From NCBI GenBank assembly GCA_016198585.1, contig JACQII010000008.1, positions 1 to 64,000 on the forward strand: a stretch of 64,000 bases of DNA, given 5' to 3'. A program made the translations under genes and the position numbers. Of the stretch, positions 1 through 7,877 are shown piece after piece; position 1 is the first letter of the stretch; every line of letters starts with the position of its first letter. Under the pieces are notes generated by a model. That model ran no database searches. It saw only the letters and a program-made list of their open reading frames with translations, and was not told the DNA's origin. This DNA is from Candidatus Aenigmatarchaeota archaeon (GTDB taxonomy: Archaea; Aenigmatarchaeota; Aenigmatarchaeia; QMZP01).

Positions 1-1
1 G

Positions 2-190
2 ATCCGCGACCTTGCCGAACGGGTGGGCGAACTCGACAAGACCAGGTTCTACATCACCCAGTGCCACACCGGTGTCCGCAGCCTGCATGCTCAGCACTTC
101 CTGCAAGAGAAGGGCTTCAAGGCCCGGTCGCTGGCAGGCGGCATCGAGCGGTGGGCGACCGAGATCGATCCCACGATCGGACACTACTGA
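2..190 (+). CDS. Rhodanese-like domain protein, C-terminal fragment
   Basis: The window opens inside this gene. The visible 62 residues read as the C-terminal half of a rhodanese (sulfurtransferase) domain: a beta strand ending YITQC, then the active-site loop CHTGVRS, in which the Cys would carry the persulfide, then the typical LAGGIERW segment. The frame is open to the left edge, so the start and any N-terminal domain (for example a ThiF/MoeB-type adenylyltransferase) are outside the window. The protein would move sulfur for thiolation or detoxification. The loop form CxxGxRS agrees with active members of the family. The partner pathway cannot be told from what is visible. Confidence 0.8.
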   Translation: MRDLAERVGELDKTRFYITQCHTGVRSLHAQHFLQEKGFKARSLAGGIERWATEIDPTIGHY

Positions 191-242
191 CCGGCGGTAG
201 GGGGCGGCCTCTTTTTAAGTGGCGCGAGGCTAATAACCCCCT

Positions 243-1412
243 ATGATGACCATCCACTGCCGTCCTGGAGAACTCTGGGTCGAGGACCAAGAGGACATCG
301 AGCGACTCCAGAAGGCCGGCGTCGGCAGCCTCCGGGAGGGGAAGCTCTGGCTCACGATCGAAGAAGCCCTGTACTTGGTGGCGTTCCAGAACGCCACCTG
401 CCAGGAAGGCGACCAGCGGCTAGGGTTCGGCGAGCTCGCGGCCCGGTTCCCGGAAAAACGGCTGTTCGTGCGCTACAATGCTTACCGGGACTGGAAGGAC
501 CGCGGCCTGGTCGTGGAGCGGGTCCGGTCTGTCCAGGGGAAGCAGCAGGCGAACCTCAAGCGTTACCCGACCCGCGGGCTGCGGCCTGAGAAGCTCGCCG
601 CGACCGCGACCTGGTTCCCCGATGACCTGTTCGCCGTCATTGAAGATGAGGCGGTCGGCCGGCAGCTCTTCCAGGGCCTGTGGATCGGGCAGTACGGGAT
701 CTACAAGCAGGACCGCGGCTCGCTGCTCACCCTGGACTTCATGGAGACTGCGCTGCTCGCGAAGCACTTCCACCTCCCGGTCGTGGACGTGCGGACCGGC
801 AAGAAGCTCAAGCATGGCGACCTGATCCGCCAGGCCGAGAAGCGGCGGCCATACGCCACGCAACTGTACGAGGTGTATGAGGATTGGCGGCTGCAGGGCT
901 ACGTGGTGAAGTCGGGCTTCAAGTTCGGATCGCATTTCCGGATCTACTTCCCTGGAGCCGCTCCGGGGAAGCTGGACTACACGCACTCCAAGCATGTGCT
1001 GCACGTGTTCCCCAAGCAGGAGCGGCTGTTGGTCTCGGAGTGGTCTCGCGCTGTTCGTGTGGCGCACGGCGTGCGGAAGACCTTCCTGCTCGGGATTCCC
1101 GAGCTCAAGGATGAAGACTACCAGGAAGCGGCCGCAGACTTCCTGGCCTACCGGCGGAAAAACGTGGGCGGCAACTGGGTCCGCGAGACCACGGGCGACC
1201 GGCCGCGCTATCTCATGGCCGCCCTGTCCGAGGAGGAGCACATTGGCGGGTTGGAGCTGGCCTCGCTGCTGAAGCGGGCGAACGACCTAGGACTCGAGCT
1301 GCTGCTGTCGATCACCGACCGGGAGACGGCGATCACCTACTACGTCCTCAAGCAGGTCGAGCTTCCCGGGTCGCGCTTCGCTTACTACGAGATCGAATGG
1401 ATGAAGCCGTGA
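243..1412 (+). CDS. endA: tRNA-splicing endonuclease, fused three-unit (epsilon-2-like) type
   Basis: Cuts pre-tRNAs at bulge-helix-bulge junctions to remove introns. The 389-residue length is about twice that of a canonical 180-residue alpha subunit. I read three units: an N-terminal piece without catalytic residues (about 1-95), a full catalytic unit (about 125-285), and a C-terminal piece (about 305-389) resembling the beta-C half. The catalytic triad is visible in the middle unit: Tyr235 in SHFRIY, His248 in THSKH and Lys279 in HGVRKTFLL. This alphaN-alpha-betaC layout is the one reported for ARMAN endonucleases, which accept introns at non-canonical positions. That matches the tRNA genes in this window, two of which carry introns in the anticodon stem. 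A TATA-like CTTTTTAAG lies about 30 nt upstream of the ATG. Confidence 0.85.
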   Translation: MMTIHCRPGELWVEDQEDIERLQKAGVGSLREGKLWLTIEEALYLVAFQNATCQEGDQRLGFGELAARFPEKRLFVRYNAYRDWKDRGLVVERVRSVQGKQQANLKRYPTRGLRPEKLAATATWFPDDLFAVIEDEAVGRQLFQGLWIGQYGIYKQDRGSLLTLDFMETALLAKHFHLPVVDVRTGKKLKHGDLIRQAEKRRPYATQLYEVYEDWRLQGYVVKSGFKFGSHFRIYFPGAAPGKLDYTHSKHVLHVFPKQERLLVSEWSRAVRVAHGVRKTFLLGIPELKDEDYQEAAADFLAYRRKNVGGNWVRETTGDRPRYLMAALSEEEHIGGLELASLLKRANDLGLELLLSITDRETAITYYVLKQVELPGSRFAYYEIEWMKP

Positions 1413-1515
1413 GCGGACGGTTTTCACCTTCGGGCCATGGGGGAACGCCCCGCGTCCGCATCCTGAGATATCCGTTTATATGCCACGTTCGCGAAGAGAG
1501 GGATAAGGAGCTTGT

Positions 1516-2343
1516 ATGAGCCTGCTTGGACCGAGCGTCATCGACCAGCTGATGGGACCCAGCCTCGGGAGGCAACTGCTCGGATCTTCCGTGACTGAAC
1601 GCCTTATGGCAGGCCTCGATGCCGCGCGGGACCCCTTTGTGCGGACCGGGTATGACCCTGGCCCGACCATGCGCCGGCAGCCGGGAAGCTCGGTGTGGCT
1701 TCATGATCCGGACACGGTCACGGCCTATGGCCGGCCCGAACCGACCGCCCATGAGCGGCTGCTCCGCGCCGAGGAGAGGTGGGAAGCATCCCGACGCGAG
1801 GCGGGTGTCGCGATGGTCGGCTCCGGGATGGGACCGCAGAGCGCCTGGGAGGAGCAGGCGCTTCACTATACCGAACGCGTGACCGGCCTGCGTTTTCCAC
1901 TGCCTGTGCCTCCGGCTTCTTACAGCGGCGCTGCGTACCAGGAACCGGCAGCCAGGGGGTTCTTGTCGCCTGCTGGACCGCCGGAAGGCCGGAGCGCGCC
2001 AGACCTGCTGGTGGACCAGGCGGTTTCGGTCCCGCTCCTCCCTGATCCTACCCGCGTTCCCCAGAGCAGCGGGCCCTCGCCTGTCACACTCCCCAACCTC
2101 CTGCCGCCGATCGACATCACCGACCCCGCTCTTTTCCCGCAACCGTATCGGCGGCATGACGCGGTCCGTTACCCGGGGAACGACCTCTGGTTGAGGACAC
2201 TGAAAGACGGGACTGAACTCATCGGCGAGATCGGCCTGGGCACGCACACCCACTTCGGAACGAGTTCGAGGACCGGACACTTCTTCGCCCAAGTCAAGGA
2301 TGAGACAACCGGCAAGCACTACAAGGACCTGGGCTGGACCTGA
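1516..2343 (+). CDS. Hypothetical protein, 275 aa
   Basis: I do not recognise this protein. It has no signal peptide, no clear membrane segment and no motif I can name. It is rich in Pro, Gly, Arg and Ser, with a Pro-rich middle (about residues 135-215), and it may be partly disordered. The C-terminal 60 residues look more ordered, with a LWLRTLKDGTELIGEIGLG stretch that could be a small beta domain. A TATA box GTTTATATG sits 40 nt upstream of the start and a Shine-Dalgarno-like AAGGAGC precedes the ATG, so the start is well supported. GC content and codon use match the neighbours. The next gene, polB, has its own promoter. Confidence 0.65.
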   Translation: MSLLGPSVIDQLMGPSLGRQLLGSSVTERLMAGLDAARDPFVRTGYDPGPTMRRQPGSSVWLHDPDTVTAYGRPEPTAHERLLRAEERWEASRREAGVAMVGSGMGPQSAWEEQALHYTERVTGLRFPLPVPPASYSGAAYQEPAARGFLSPAGPPEGRSAPDLLVDQAVSVPLLPDPTRVPQSSGPSPVTLPNLLPPIDITDPALFPQPYRRHDAVRYPGNDLWLRTLKDGTELIGEIGLGTHTHFGTSSRTGHFFAQVKDETTGKHYKDLGWT

Positions 2344-2355
2344 AGCGCTGGCATC

Positions 2356-2368
2356 ATAACGGCGTTAT
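2356..2368. promoter_or_regulatory. Palindrome ATAAC-GGC-GTTAT upstream of polB
   Basis: Perfect 5-bp inverted repeat with a 3-nt spacer, placed 16 nt upstream of the TATA-like ATTTTAAG (2385) that sits 28 nt before the polB ATG. The same palindrome occurs at six other places in the window, almost all upstream of a TATA box. This is likely the binding site of a dimeric regulator (inference). Confidence 0.6.
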
Positions 2369-2412
2369 ACTCCAGGGTGCAGGGATTTTAAGACCGGAAC
2401 CAAGCGTTCTCC

Positions 2413-4746
2413 ATGGACGCCTGCCTCCTTGACGCGGACTATGTCATCGAGGACAACCGGCCCGTGGTCAGGCTGTGGTGCGTGGACACGGCCGGGAAAC
2501 CGCTGACTCTGCAGGACAGGAGCTTCCTCCCGTCCTTCTACGTCGAGCCGAAGGACGGCCGTTCTGCTGCCTTGGCGAAGCGCCTGGCGGCGGTCGAGGT
2601 CGAGGGCTACGTCCCCGAAGCTGTCGAAGAGGTGACGAGGACGCTGCTCGGGAAGGAGAAGCTGCTGCTCAAGGTCACGGTCCGGATTCCGATGGACGTG
2701 CCCAAGTTCCGCGACGCGGTCAAGGACTGGGACGAGGTGCGGGAGGCGTACGAGTACGACCTGCCCCTCGCCCGCCGCTACCTGATCGAGCGCGGGCTGG
2801 TGCCGCTGGGCTGGTTCGCGGTCCGCGACCACTCCCCTGGCCGCGCCCTGGCGCGGGACGCGTACCCGCCGCTGCGGGTCCTGGCGTTCGACATCGAGGT
2901 GATCGCCGGGGAGGTCGTGGCGATCGGGCTGGCCGGCACGGCAGGAACCAGGACAGTGATCGCGACCCGGAAAGCTGCCGGGACCGAGGCGGTCGCGAAC
3001 GAGCGGGCCTTGCTCGAGCGTTTCCTCGCCCACGTCCGGGACCTGGACCCTGACCTGCTCGTGGGTTACAACTCTGATCAGTTCGACCTCGTCACCCTTG
3101 CCGGGAGGGCCGCAGTCCATGGACTCTCCCTCGGGCTGGGTCGGGACAGTGCGCCCCTCACCTTCGAACGGCGGGCCCGGTCAACCGCTGGCCGGCTGGT
3201 AGGCCGTATCCACCTCGACCTCTTCCCCTTCGTGGAACGGATCCTGGCGTCCTCGCTGCCGAGCGACGTGCTGACCCTCGACCAGGTCGCCCGGGAACTG
3301 ATCGGCAGGGGCAAGGAGCCGGTCGCCTGGGAGGAGATCGAGCGGGCCTGGACGCGGGGAGACCCGAAGCCGCTCACCAGCCACTGCCTGCGGGACGCGG
3401 AGCTGACCCTCGAGCTGGCCGAGCGGCTGCTGCCGCAGCTCTTCGAACTCTGCCGCCTGACTGGTCAGACGCCGTTCGACGCCAGCCGGATGTTCTACTC
3501 GCAGTTGGTGGAGTGGCTCTACATCCGCCGCGTCCATGAGGCCGGGGGCATCGCGCCCAACCGGCCCAAGTATGACGAGATCCAGCGCCGGCGGAAGGTG
3601 AGCTACCTCGGGGGCTACGTCCACCAGCCGCGCGAGGGCATCCACGAGCGGATCGCGGTCTTCGACTTCGCGTCGCTGTATCCGTCGATCACCATCACCC
3701 ACAACATCTCGCCTGAGACCCTGGACTGCGCCTGCTGTCCGGAGAACACGGTCCCGGACCTGGCCCACCACTTCTGCACCAAGACCCCGGGCTTCATCCC
3801 TTCGGTCCTGCGCGACCTGGTGGTGAAGCGGATCGAGGCCAAGGAAGCCCTGCGGAAGGCGCCGTCGAAAGTGCTGGAGAGCCGGCAGCAGGCCCTGAAG
3901 ATCCTGGCGAACGCGTCGTACGGCTACTACGCCTACCCGGGGTCGCGCTGGTACTCCAAGGTCTGTGCGGAATCGATCACCTCCCTGGGCCGCATGTACA
4001 TCACCGGCGTCATCTCCCTGGCCGACCGGGCAGGGTACGAGGTCATTTACGGCGACACCGATTCCCTGTTCCTCAAGATGCCCGAGCGCGACGCTGCCGG
4101 GTTCCTGGAGCGGGTGAACGACCACCTTCCCGGGATGATGGAGCTGGACTTCAAGGGCTTCTACCCGTCCGGGATCTTTGTCCTGACCAAGGGCGGCGTC
4201 GCCGCGAAGAAGCGCTACGCCCTGGTCGACAAGAAGGGCGAGATCACGGTCCGCGGGTTCGAGCGGGTGCGGCGCGACTGGTCCGGTCTGGCCCGGGAGA
4301 CCCAACAACAGATTCTGGAGGCGGTCCTAAAGGACCGGAAGCTGGACAAGGCCGTGCGCATCGTCCGGCAGAAGGTGAAGGCCGTGCGCGCCGGCACGGT
4401 CAGCAGGGCCTCACTGGTGATCCACACCCAACTGACCAAGCCGCTGGAGGAGTACGAGCAGGTCGGCCCGCACGTCGCGGTCGCCAAGAAGCTGCTCGCG
4501 CGCGGCCGCCCGGCCAGGCCGGGCGACGTGATCAGCTACGTTGTCCTGCGCGGCGAGGGCAGCATCTCCGAGCGGGCCGAGCCCGCCGACCAGCAAGGCG
4601 ACTACGACCCGGACTACTACGTCCACCACCAGGTCGTGCCGGTCGCGCTGCGCGTGCTCGGCGGCCTCGGCGTGACCGAGGAGGACCTGGTCGGCGACAC
4701 GCCAGGGAAGAAGGGCCAGCGGTCCCTCAAGAAGTACATCAGGTAA
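2413..4746 (+). CDS. polB: Family B DNA polymerase
   Basis: Replicative or repair DNA polymerase with 3'-5' proofreading exonuclease, 777 residues, the usual archaeal length. Exonuclease motifs: Exo I FDIE (Asp160, Glu162), Exo II YNSDQFD (Asp225), Exo III HCLRD (Asp328). In Exo III the usual Tyr is His324, which is worth noting because that Tyr assists catalysis. Polymerase motifs: A DFASLYPS (Asp418), B KILANASYGYY (from Lys496) and C YGDTDS (Asp548, Asp550). No intein is present at the motif A, B or C sites, where archaeal PolB often carries one. TATA-to-ATG spacing of 28 nt predicts a leaderless mRNA. The palindrome at 2356 suggests co-regulation with mcm. The stop overlaps the end of the convergent small gene on the minus strand. 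Confidence 0.95.
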   Translation: MDACLLDADYVIEDNRPVVRLWCVDTAGKPLTLQDRSFLPSFYVEPKDGRSAALAKRLAAVEVEGYVPEAVEEVTRTLLGKEKLLLKVTVRIPMDVPKFRDAVKDWDEVREAYEYDLPLARRYLIERGLVPLGWFAVRDHSPGRALARDAYPPLRVLAFDIEVIAGEVVAIGLAGTAGTRTVIATRKAAGTEAVANERALLERFLAHVRDLDPDLLVGYNSDQFDLVTLAGRAAVHGLSLGLGRDSAPLTFERRARSTAGRLVGRIHLDLFPFVERILASSLPSDVLTLDQVARELIGRGKEPVAWEEIERAWTRGDPKPLTSHCLRDAELTLELAERLLPQLFELCRLTGQTPFDASRMFYSQLVEWLYIRRVHEAGGIAPNRPKYDEIQRRRKVSYLGGYVHQPREGIHERIAVFDFASLYPSITITHNISPETLDCACCPENTVPDLAHHFCTKTPGFIPSVLRDLVVKRIEAKEALRKAPSKVLESRQQALKILANASYGYYAYPGSRWYSKVCAESITSLGRMYITGVISLADRAGYEVIYGDTDSLFLKMPERDAAGFLERVNDHLPGMMELDFKGFYPSGIFVLTKGGVAAKKRYALVDKKGEITVRGFERVRRDWSGLARETQQQILEAVLKDRKLDKAVRIVRQKVKAVRAGTVSRASLVIHTQLTKPLEEYEQVGPHVAVAKKLLARGRPARPGDVISYVVLRGEGSISERAEPADQQGDYDPDYYVHHQVVPVALRVLGGLGVTEEDLVGDTPGKKGQRSLKKYIR

Positions 4747-4891
4747 GCCTTTCAGCAGTAGAAAATCTAAGGCGCTCTTTATGGCTCAACGATATTGTCT
4801 CATGTTGATATCGATTAAGCTTCCATTGAGTCTCCGACATTTCTCCAAAATGTTGACCGCAGATGTCACATCGCCTTTCTTCTTTGTTCAT
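4739..4891 (-). CDS. Small C2H2-type zinc-finger protein, 50 aa
   Basis: A 50-codon reading frame with a CDIC pair (Cys8, Cys11) followed by His30 and His37, compatible with an atypical C2H2 zinc site (C-x2-C-x18-H-x6-H). It starts 2 nt after the stop of the small membrane-protein gene upstream, so the two probably form one transcript. Its 3' end overlaps the polB 3' end on the opposite strand by a few bases. The stretch is much richer in A/T than polB, which suggests recent arrival or weak selection. Function unknown; nucleic-acid binding is plausible. No similarity search was possible. Confidence 0.5.
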   Translation of the reverse strand: MNKEERRCDICGQHFGEMSETQWKLNRYQHETISLSHKERLRFSTAERLT

Positions 4892-4893
4892 AG

Positions 4894-5097
4894 CTATCGT
4901 GCTTTTCTGCCCTTATAGTACCAATAGTAAAGTGGACCAGCAATTGCAACTACTAAACCAATAATGAAATGTCTCTCGAATGTTGTGAGAAGGGGAACGT
5001 CTGCAATCGTGGAGACAAGAGCGTTAGCGTATGTGGTGTACATGAGAATTATACCCAACAAGAAAATTACTAAACCCTTGAATCCATTGTCTTCCAT
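4894..5097 (-). CDS. Small two-helix membrane protein, 67 aa
   Basis: Two hydrophobic segments are clear (about residues 8-26 and 43-61), followed by a basic tail KGRKAR. The short N-terminus MEDN is acidic. This is typical of a small integral membrane protein of unknown role. On the minus strand, CTTTTAAAG about 30 nt upstream is a good TATA box and GGAAAAGG could aid initiation. It is the first gene of a probable two-gene AT-rich unit with the zinc-finger protein downstream. Confidence 0.6.
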   Translation of the reverse strand: MEDNGFKGLVIFLLGIILMYTTYANALVSTIADVPLLTTFERHFIIGLVVAIAGPLYYWYYKGRKAR

Positions 5098-5178
5098 GAT
5101 ACCTTTTCCTTTTTGTCTTTAAAAGTACATCCGCTGACTACTCCTTCCCTTTTTAAGGCGAAAAACCTCAGTAGAGGT

Positions 5179-5397
5179 ATGGCCAGATACGAGTTCACGG
5201 TCGTCATTGAGAAGGACGAGGACGGGATGTACGTCGCAGAAGTCCCTGACTTGAAAGGCTGTTACACGCAGGGCGCTACGTTGGAAGAAGTGCTCAAGAA
5301 TGTCCGGGAAGTCATCGAGCTGTGCCTTGAGACTCAGAAAAGCGAGATTCGTCCCCACGAATTGGTCGGGGTCCAGAAGATCGAGATTTCTGCATGA
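5179..5397 (+). CDS. hicB: HicB-family antitoxin
   Basis: 72 residues with the HicB fold signature: a beta strand YEFTVVIEKDEDGMYVAEVP, then DLKGCYTQGATLEEVLKNVREVIELCLE. It should bind and neutralise the HicA toxin encoded immediately downstream. The C-terminus lacks an obvious ribbon-helix-helix DNA-binding domain, so autoregulation may involve another factor. The start was chosen at the ATG preceded by GAGGT, with TATA-like TTTTTAAGG about 28 nt upstream; a longer upstream frame exists but lies before the TATA box. The two genes overlap by 4 nt (ATGA), with the antitoxin first. Confidence 0.88.
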   Translation: MARYEFTVVIEKDEDGMYVAEVPDLKGCYTQGATLEEVLKNVREVIELCLETQKSEIRPHELVGVQKIEISA

Positions 5398-5627
5398 AAC
5401 TGCCTCTGGCCGATGCAAAAGATGTTATCAAGGTCCTCTTGGCCAAGGGGTATGCGAAAATCGGGCAATCGGGTAGCCATGCACAATTCAAGAACAACCA
5501 AGGAACAGTGATTACCGTGCCCATTCATCCCGGAAGGCCGATAGGCAGAGGACTACTCCGGAAGATCATGCGCGATCTCGAGGTTTCACGGGAAGAGTTC
5601 ATGGAGCTGCTCGGGAGAGCCCGCTAA
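5394..5627 (+). CDS. hicA: HicA-family mRNA interferase toxin
   Basis: 77 residues with the double-stranded-RNA-binding-like HicA fold. The essential His is visible in GQSGSHAQFKN, and the strand TVITVPIHPGRPIGRGLLRKIM is the typical second half. HicA cleaves mRNA when not held by HicB. It overlaps hicB by 4 nt, so translation is coupled. Length and motifs look intact, so the pair is probably functional. The locus lies in a short stretch of lower GC than the flanking housekeeping genes, consistent with a mobile toxin-antitoxin module. Confidence 0.9.
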   Translation: MKLPLADAKDVIKVLLAKGYAKIGQSGSHAQFKNNQGTVITVPIHPGRPIGRGLLRKIMRDLEVSREEFMELLGRAR

Positions 5628-5641
5628 GAAGCAGAGATACG

Positions 5642-6502
5642 TCAGGTGACCACGGCCAGCACCAGGGTCGCGCAGAAGGCGAGGACGATGCCGACCTGCT
5701 GGTGGTGGACCAAGCGCTCGCCGTTGACCAGCAGCCCGAGCAGCGCGGCAAGCGCGATGTAACTCTCCGACAGGCCGATCGCGATGGCGATCGGGATCAG
5801 GCTCGTCGCGAAGGAGAAGGATATCCAGGCCAGGTTGTCGACGACGCCGACCACGAGGAGGAGCTTCCGGTTCCGGTTGATGTCAGCCACCAGGCTTCCC
5901 ATGCTCCGGTGGCGGAAGAGGTATGCCAGAGCGACCGCCACGGTGATTGCATTGATGAACCACATCGTCACGAGCGGGTCAATCAGCCGGGCAGAGAAGC
6001 CGACCAGGAAGGCGGAGGCGCCCATGAAGACCGAACCGATGATGGCGAGCAGGACGCCGCGCTCCAGCCAGGCCGCGCGGCGGAGGTGGTGGGTGCGGAC
6101 GCTGACCAGGAAGAGGCCGGCAAGCAGGAAGATGATCAGGACCGCATGGAACCACGCGAGAGTCTCGCTGACAATGCCGAAGGCGAGGAGCGCGGCGATC
6201 GGCACTTCAAGGGCGAAGAGCGGCTCGACCACGGCGATCTTGCCCTTCTTCAGAGCCTCGAAGTCCAGGACCGAGGCCGCGACCATGAACCCGCCTGCGG
6301 CCAGAAGGACGAGCAGCGCAGGATCAATGACCAGGGCCGCCACGTTGGCGGCGACGAATGGCGTCAGCGCCACGACGCCGAGCAACGCGACGATGAACAG
6401 TGTCTCCCAGTCGCCGATCTTCCTGGTCGAGCGCTGGAGGAGGAAGTCTCCCATCCCCCAGCTCAATGCAGCGACGAGGGCGAGCACGACGCCGAACGCC
6501 AT
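5642..6502 (-). CDS. EamA/DMT-superfamily membrane transporter
   Basis: 286 residues with about ten hydrophobic segments in two similar halves, the layout of EamA (drug/metabolite transporter) permeases. It begins directly with a helix (MAFGVVLALVAALSWGMGDF), and the Trp-Gly pair in the first helix is characteristic. The substrate cannot be told. A TATA-like CATATATG lies 30 nt upstream of the start on the minus strand, so it has its own leaderless promoter. It is convergent with hicA, with only a few bases between stops. Confidence 0.85.
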   Translation of the reverse strand: MAFGVVLALVAALSWGMGDFLLQRSTRKIGDWETLFIVALLGVVALTPFVAANVAALVIDPALLVLLAAGGFMVAASVLDFEALKKGKIAVVEPLFALEVPIAALLAFGIVSETLAWFHAVLIIFLLAGLFLVSVRTHHLRRAAWLERGVLLAIIGSVFMGASAFLVGFSARLIDPLVTMWFINAITVAVALAYLFRHRSMGSLVADINRNRKLLLVVGVVDNLAWISFSFATSLIPIAIAIGLSESYIALAALLGLLVNGERLVHHQQVGIVLAFCATLVLAVVT

Positions 6503-6553
6503 ACTCTTTCTTTGGTGGAGAACGCATATATGGGCATCGACCGGCAGAGCCGT

Positions 6554-6895
6554 CTACTTGAAATACGTGACTTGCTCCTCGGTCCAAGAAGGCGAGTTGA
6601 CAATCACCAGCTTGAGCTTTCTTCCAACGGTGCGAAACTTCTCACCGGGAAGAAAGTGATAGATGTCGCCTTTCTTTATCGGGAACGTCCCTCTCTCCGA
6701 AAAGATGGTTCCCTCGCCTTCAAGGACGTAATACATCTCTTCGCATGTCATGTTCGCAACCCGCCCTGATTGGGGGTGGCTTCCCTCGATGAGACCGAGA
6801 ACGACACTCATGCGCTTGCTTCCCACCTCAGAACGCCAGATGGTGAACCCTGGATGGACGTCGGCCTGCTTGAGGTCGCTCTTCCGGACGAGCAT
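6554..6895 (-). CDS. Small single-domain cupin protein
   Basis: 113 residues forming one cupin beta-barrel. The first cupin motif is partly visible as CEEMYYVLEGEGTIF and the second as KKGDIYHFLPGEKFRTVG. One metal-binding His is in the second motif (YHFLPG); the usual HxH of the first motif is replaced by CEEMYY, so metal binding may be altered or absent. A TATA-like ATTTATATC lies 27 nt upstream. It could be a sugar-phosphate isomerase-like or regulatory cupin; the sequence does not decide. Confidence 0.75.
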   Translation of the reverse strand: MLVRKSDLKQADVHPGFTIWRSEVGSKRMSVVLGLIEGSHPQSGRVANMTCEEMYYVLEGEGTIFSERGTFPIKKGDIYHFLPGEKFRTVGRKLKLVIVNSPSWTEEQVTYFK

Positions 6896-6923
6896 GAAAA
6901 AGATGGTTCTGACGATATAAATG

Positions 6924-7424
6924 CTAAGCGAACACGCCCAGCACCCATTCCATCGCGTAGAGACCCGCGAAGGCGATGATGGTGGCGAGGATGAACTTGC
7001 CGATGATGTTCGCGAGGATGAACTTGCGCAGGTCGTAGCGGACGATGCCGGCGAGGATCGCGATGAGGTCGTCGAACGGCAGCGGCGTCGCGGCGACGAA
7101 GATGATGACCGGGAAGAAACCCCGCCGCTTCACCCACGCTTCGACCTTCTGCAGGTCCTTGCGCTTCTGCAGGACCGCGCCGCCTCCTCGGCCGATGGCG
7201 TAGCTGGAGAGCTCGCCCAGCGCAGACCCGACGCCGCCGGCGAAGCCGACCAGCCACGGATTGAGGACGGCGCCGGCGGCGAAGACGATGGCCCAGCCGG
7301 GAAGCGGGAGGAAGACGGACAGATTCCCCACCAGGGTGACGAGGAAGACGCCGAAGTAGCCGTAGTCGCCGACCGTGACCTGGGCCCAGGAGGAGAAGCT
7401 GAGGAGCCATCCAGCGAGGTCCAT
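6924..7424 (-). CDS. VTT/DedA-family membrane protein
   Basis: About 166 residues with four to five membrane segments and the hallmarks of the VTT (SNARE-associated, DedA) family: FLPLPGWAIVFAAGA in a re-entrant region and VAATPLPFDDLIAILAG. Such proteins scramble or flip lipids, including polyprenyl carriers. I chose the third in-frame ATG (at 7424) because it lies about 28 nt from a TATA-like CTATTTTACC; two earlier ATGs at 7433 and 7430 are also possible. Confidence 0.85.
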   Translation of the reverse strand: MDLAGWLLSFSSWAQVTVGDYGYFGVFLVTLVGNLSVFLPLPGWAIVFAAGAVLNPWLVGFAGGVGSALGELSSYAIGRGGGAVLQKRKDLQKVEAWVKRRGFFPVIIFVAATPLPFDDLIAILAGIVRYDLRKFILANIIGKFILATIIAFAGLYAMEWVLGVFA

Positions 7425-7463
7425 AGACATCATTGGTCGGCGAAGGTAAAATAGGGCGGCCGA

Positions 7464-7847
7464 TCACCAGGAGGCTGCTGGAGACTCCTGATACGCGCGG
7501 TAGGCCTGCTCGACCGTCTTCCGGTTGACGTGCGGCCGGTGGTGGCGGAACCCCCCGCCGAAGGAGTGGGGAATGTGCAGCAGCTCGTGGATCAGGGTCC
7601 TCACCTGGTCTTCCCGGGAGAGGCGGTCGAAGTTCTCGGAGAGGACCTCGATCACGTAGTGGGCCGGGAGGTTAAGGCCGAGCTGGATCACCTTGGGGAC
7701 GCCGTGGACGCGGGCGAGGGTGCGCCTGCTCTTCGAGCCGGTGCTGCGGACGCACCTCACCCGCTCCAGGGAAATATGGGACATGCCCAGCCCCCGTACG
7801 ATGGCGGCGATCCTCTGGTCCAGCAGGGGATCAGCCTGGTAGCGCAT
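7464..7847 (-). CDS. Predicted zinc metallopeptidase, 127 aa
   Basis: Contains a clear zinc-protease motif IHELLHIPHSF (HExxH), followed by GGGFRHHRPHVN, whose His residues could give the third ligand. This pattern is typical of a family of small archaeal predicted metallopeptidases (I associate it with COG4900, from memory). The N-terminal half looks like a small helical region with basic patches. No signal peptide, so cytosolic. The start at 7847 sits about 28 nt from a TATA-like GATTTATC. The divergent phosphatase gene starts 30 bp away, so the two promoters interleave. Confidence 0.75.
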   Translation of the reverse strand: MRYQADPLLDQRIAAIVRGLGMSHISLERVRCVRSTGSKSRRTLARVHGVPKVIQLGLNLPAHYVIEVLSENFDRLSREDQVRTLIHELLHIPHSFGGGFRHHRPHVNRKTVEQAYRAYQESPAASW

Positions 7848-7877
7848 CTTTATATGGTGCGTCGCAGAGATAAATCC

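Noticed and set aside
5148-5627. HicBA as part of a prophage or integrated element
   Set aside because: No integrase, attachment repeats or phage genes nearby; only the toxin-antitoxin pair itself is supported.
5702-6769. Long plus-strand frame opposite the EamA transporter and cupin genes
   Set aside because: Asp/Glu/Arg/Gln-rich composition typical of an antisense shadow in GC-rich DNA, crossing two genes that have clear domains and promoters.
7530-7877. N-terminal extension of the inositol-phosphatase-like protein
   Set aside because: It is antisense to the metallopeptidase gene and upstream of the TATA box; the family begins at the chosen ATG.
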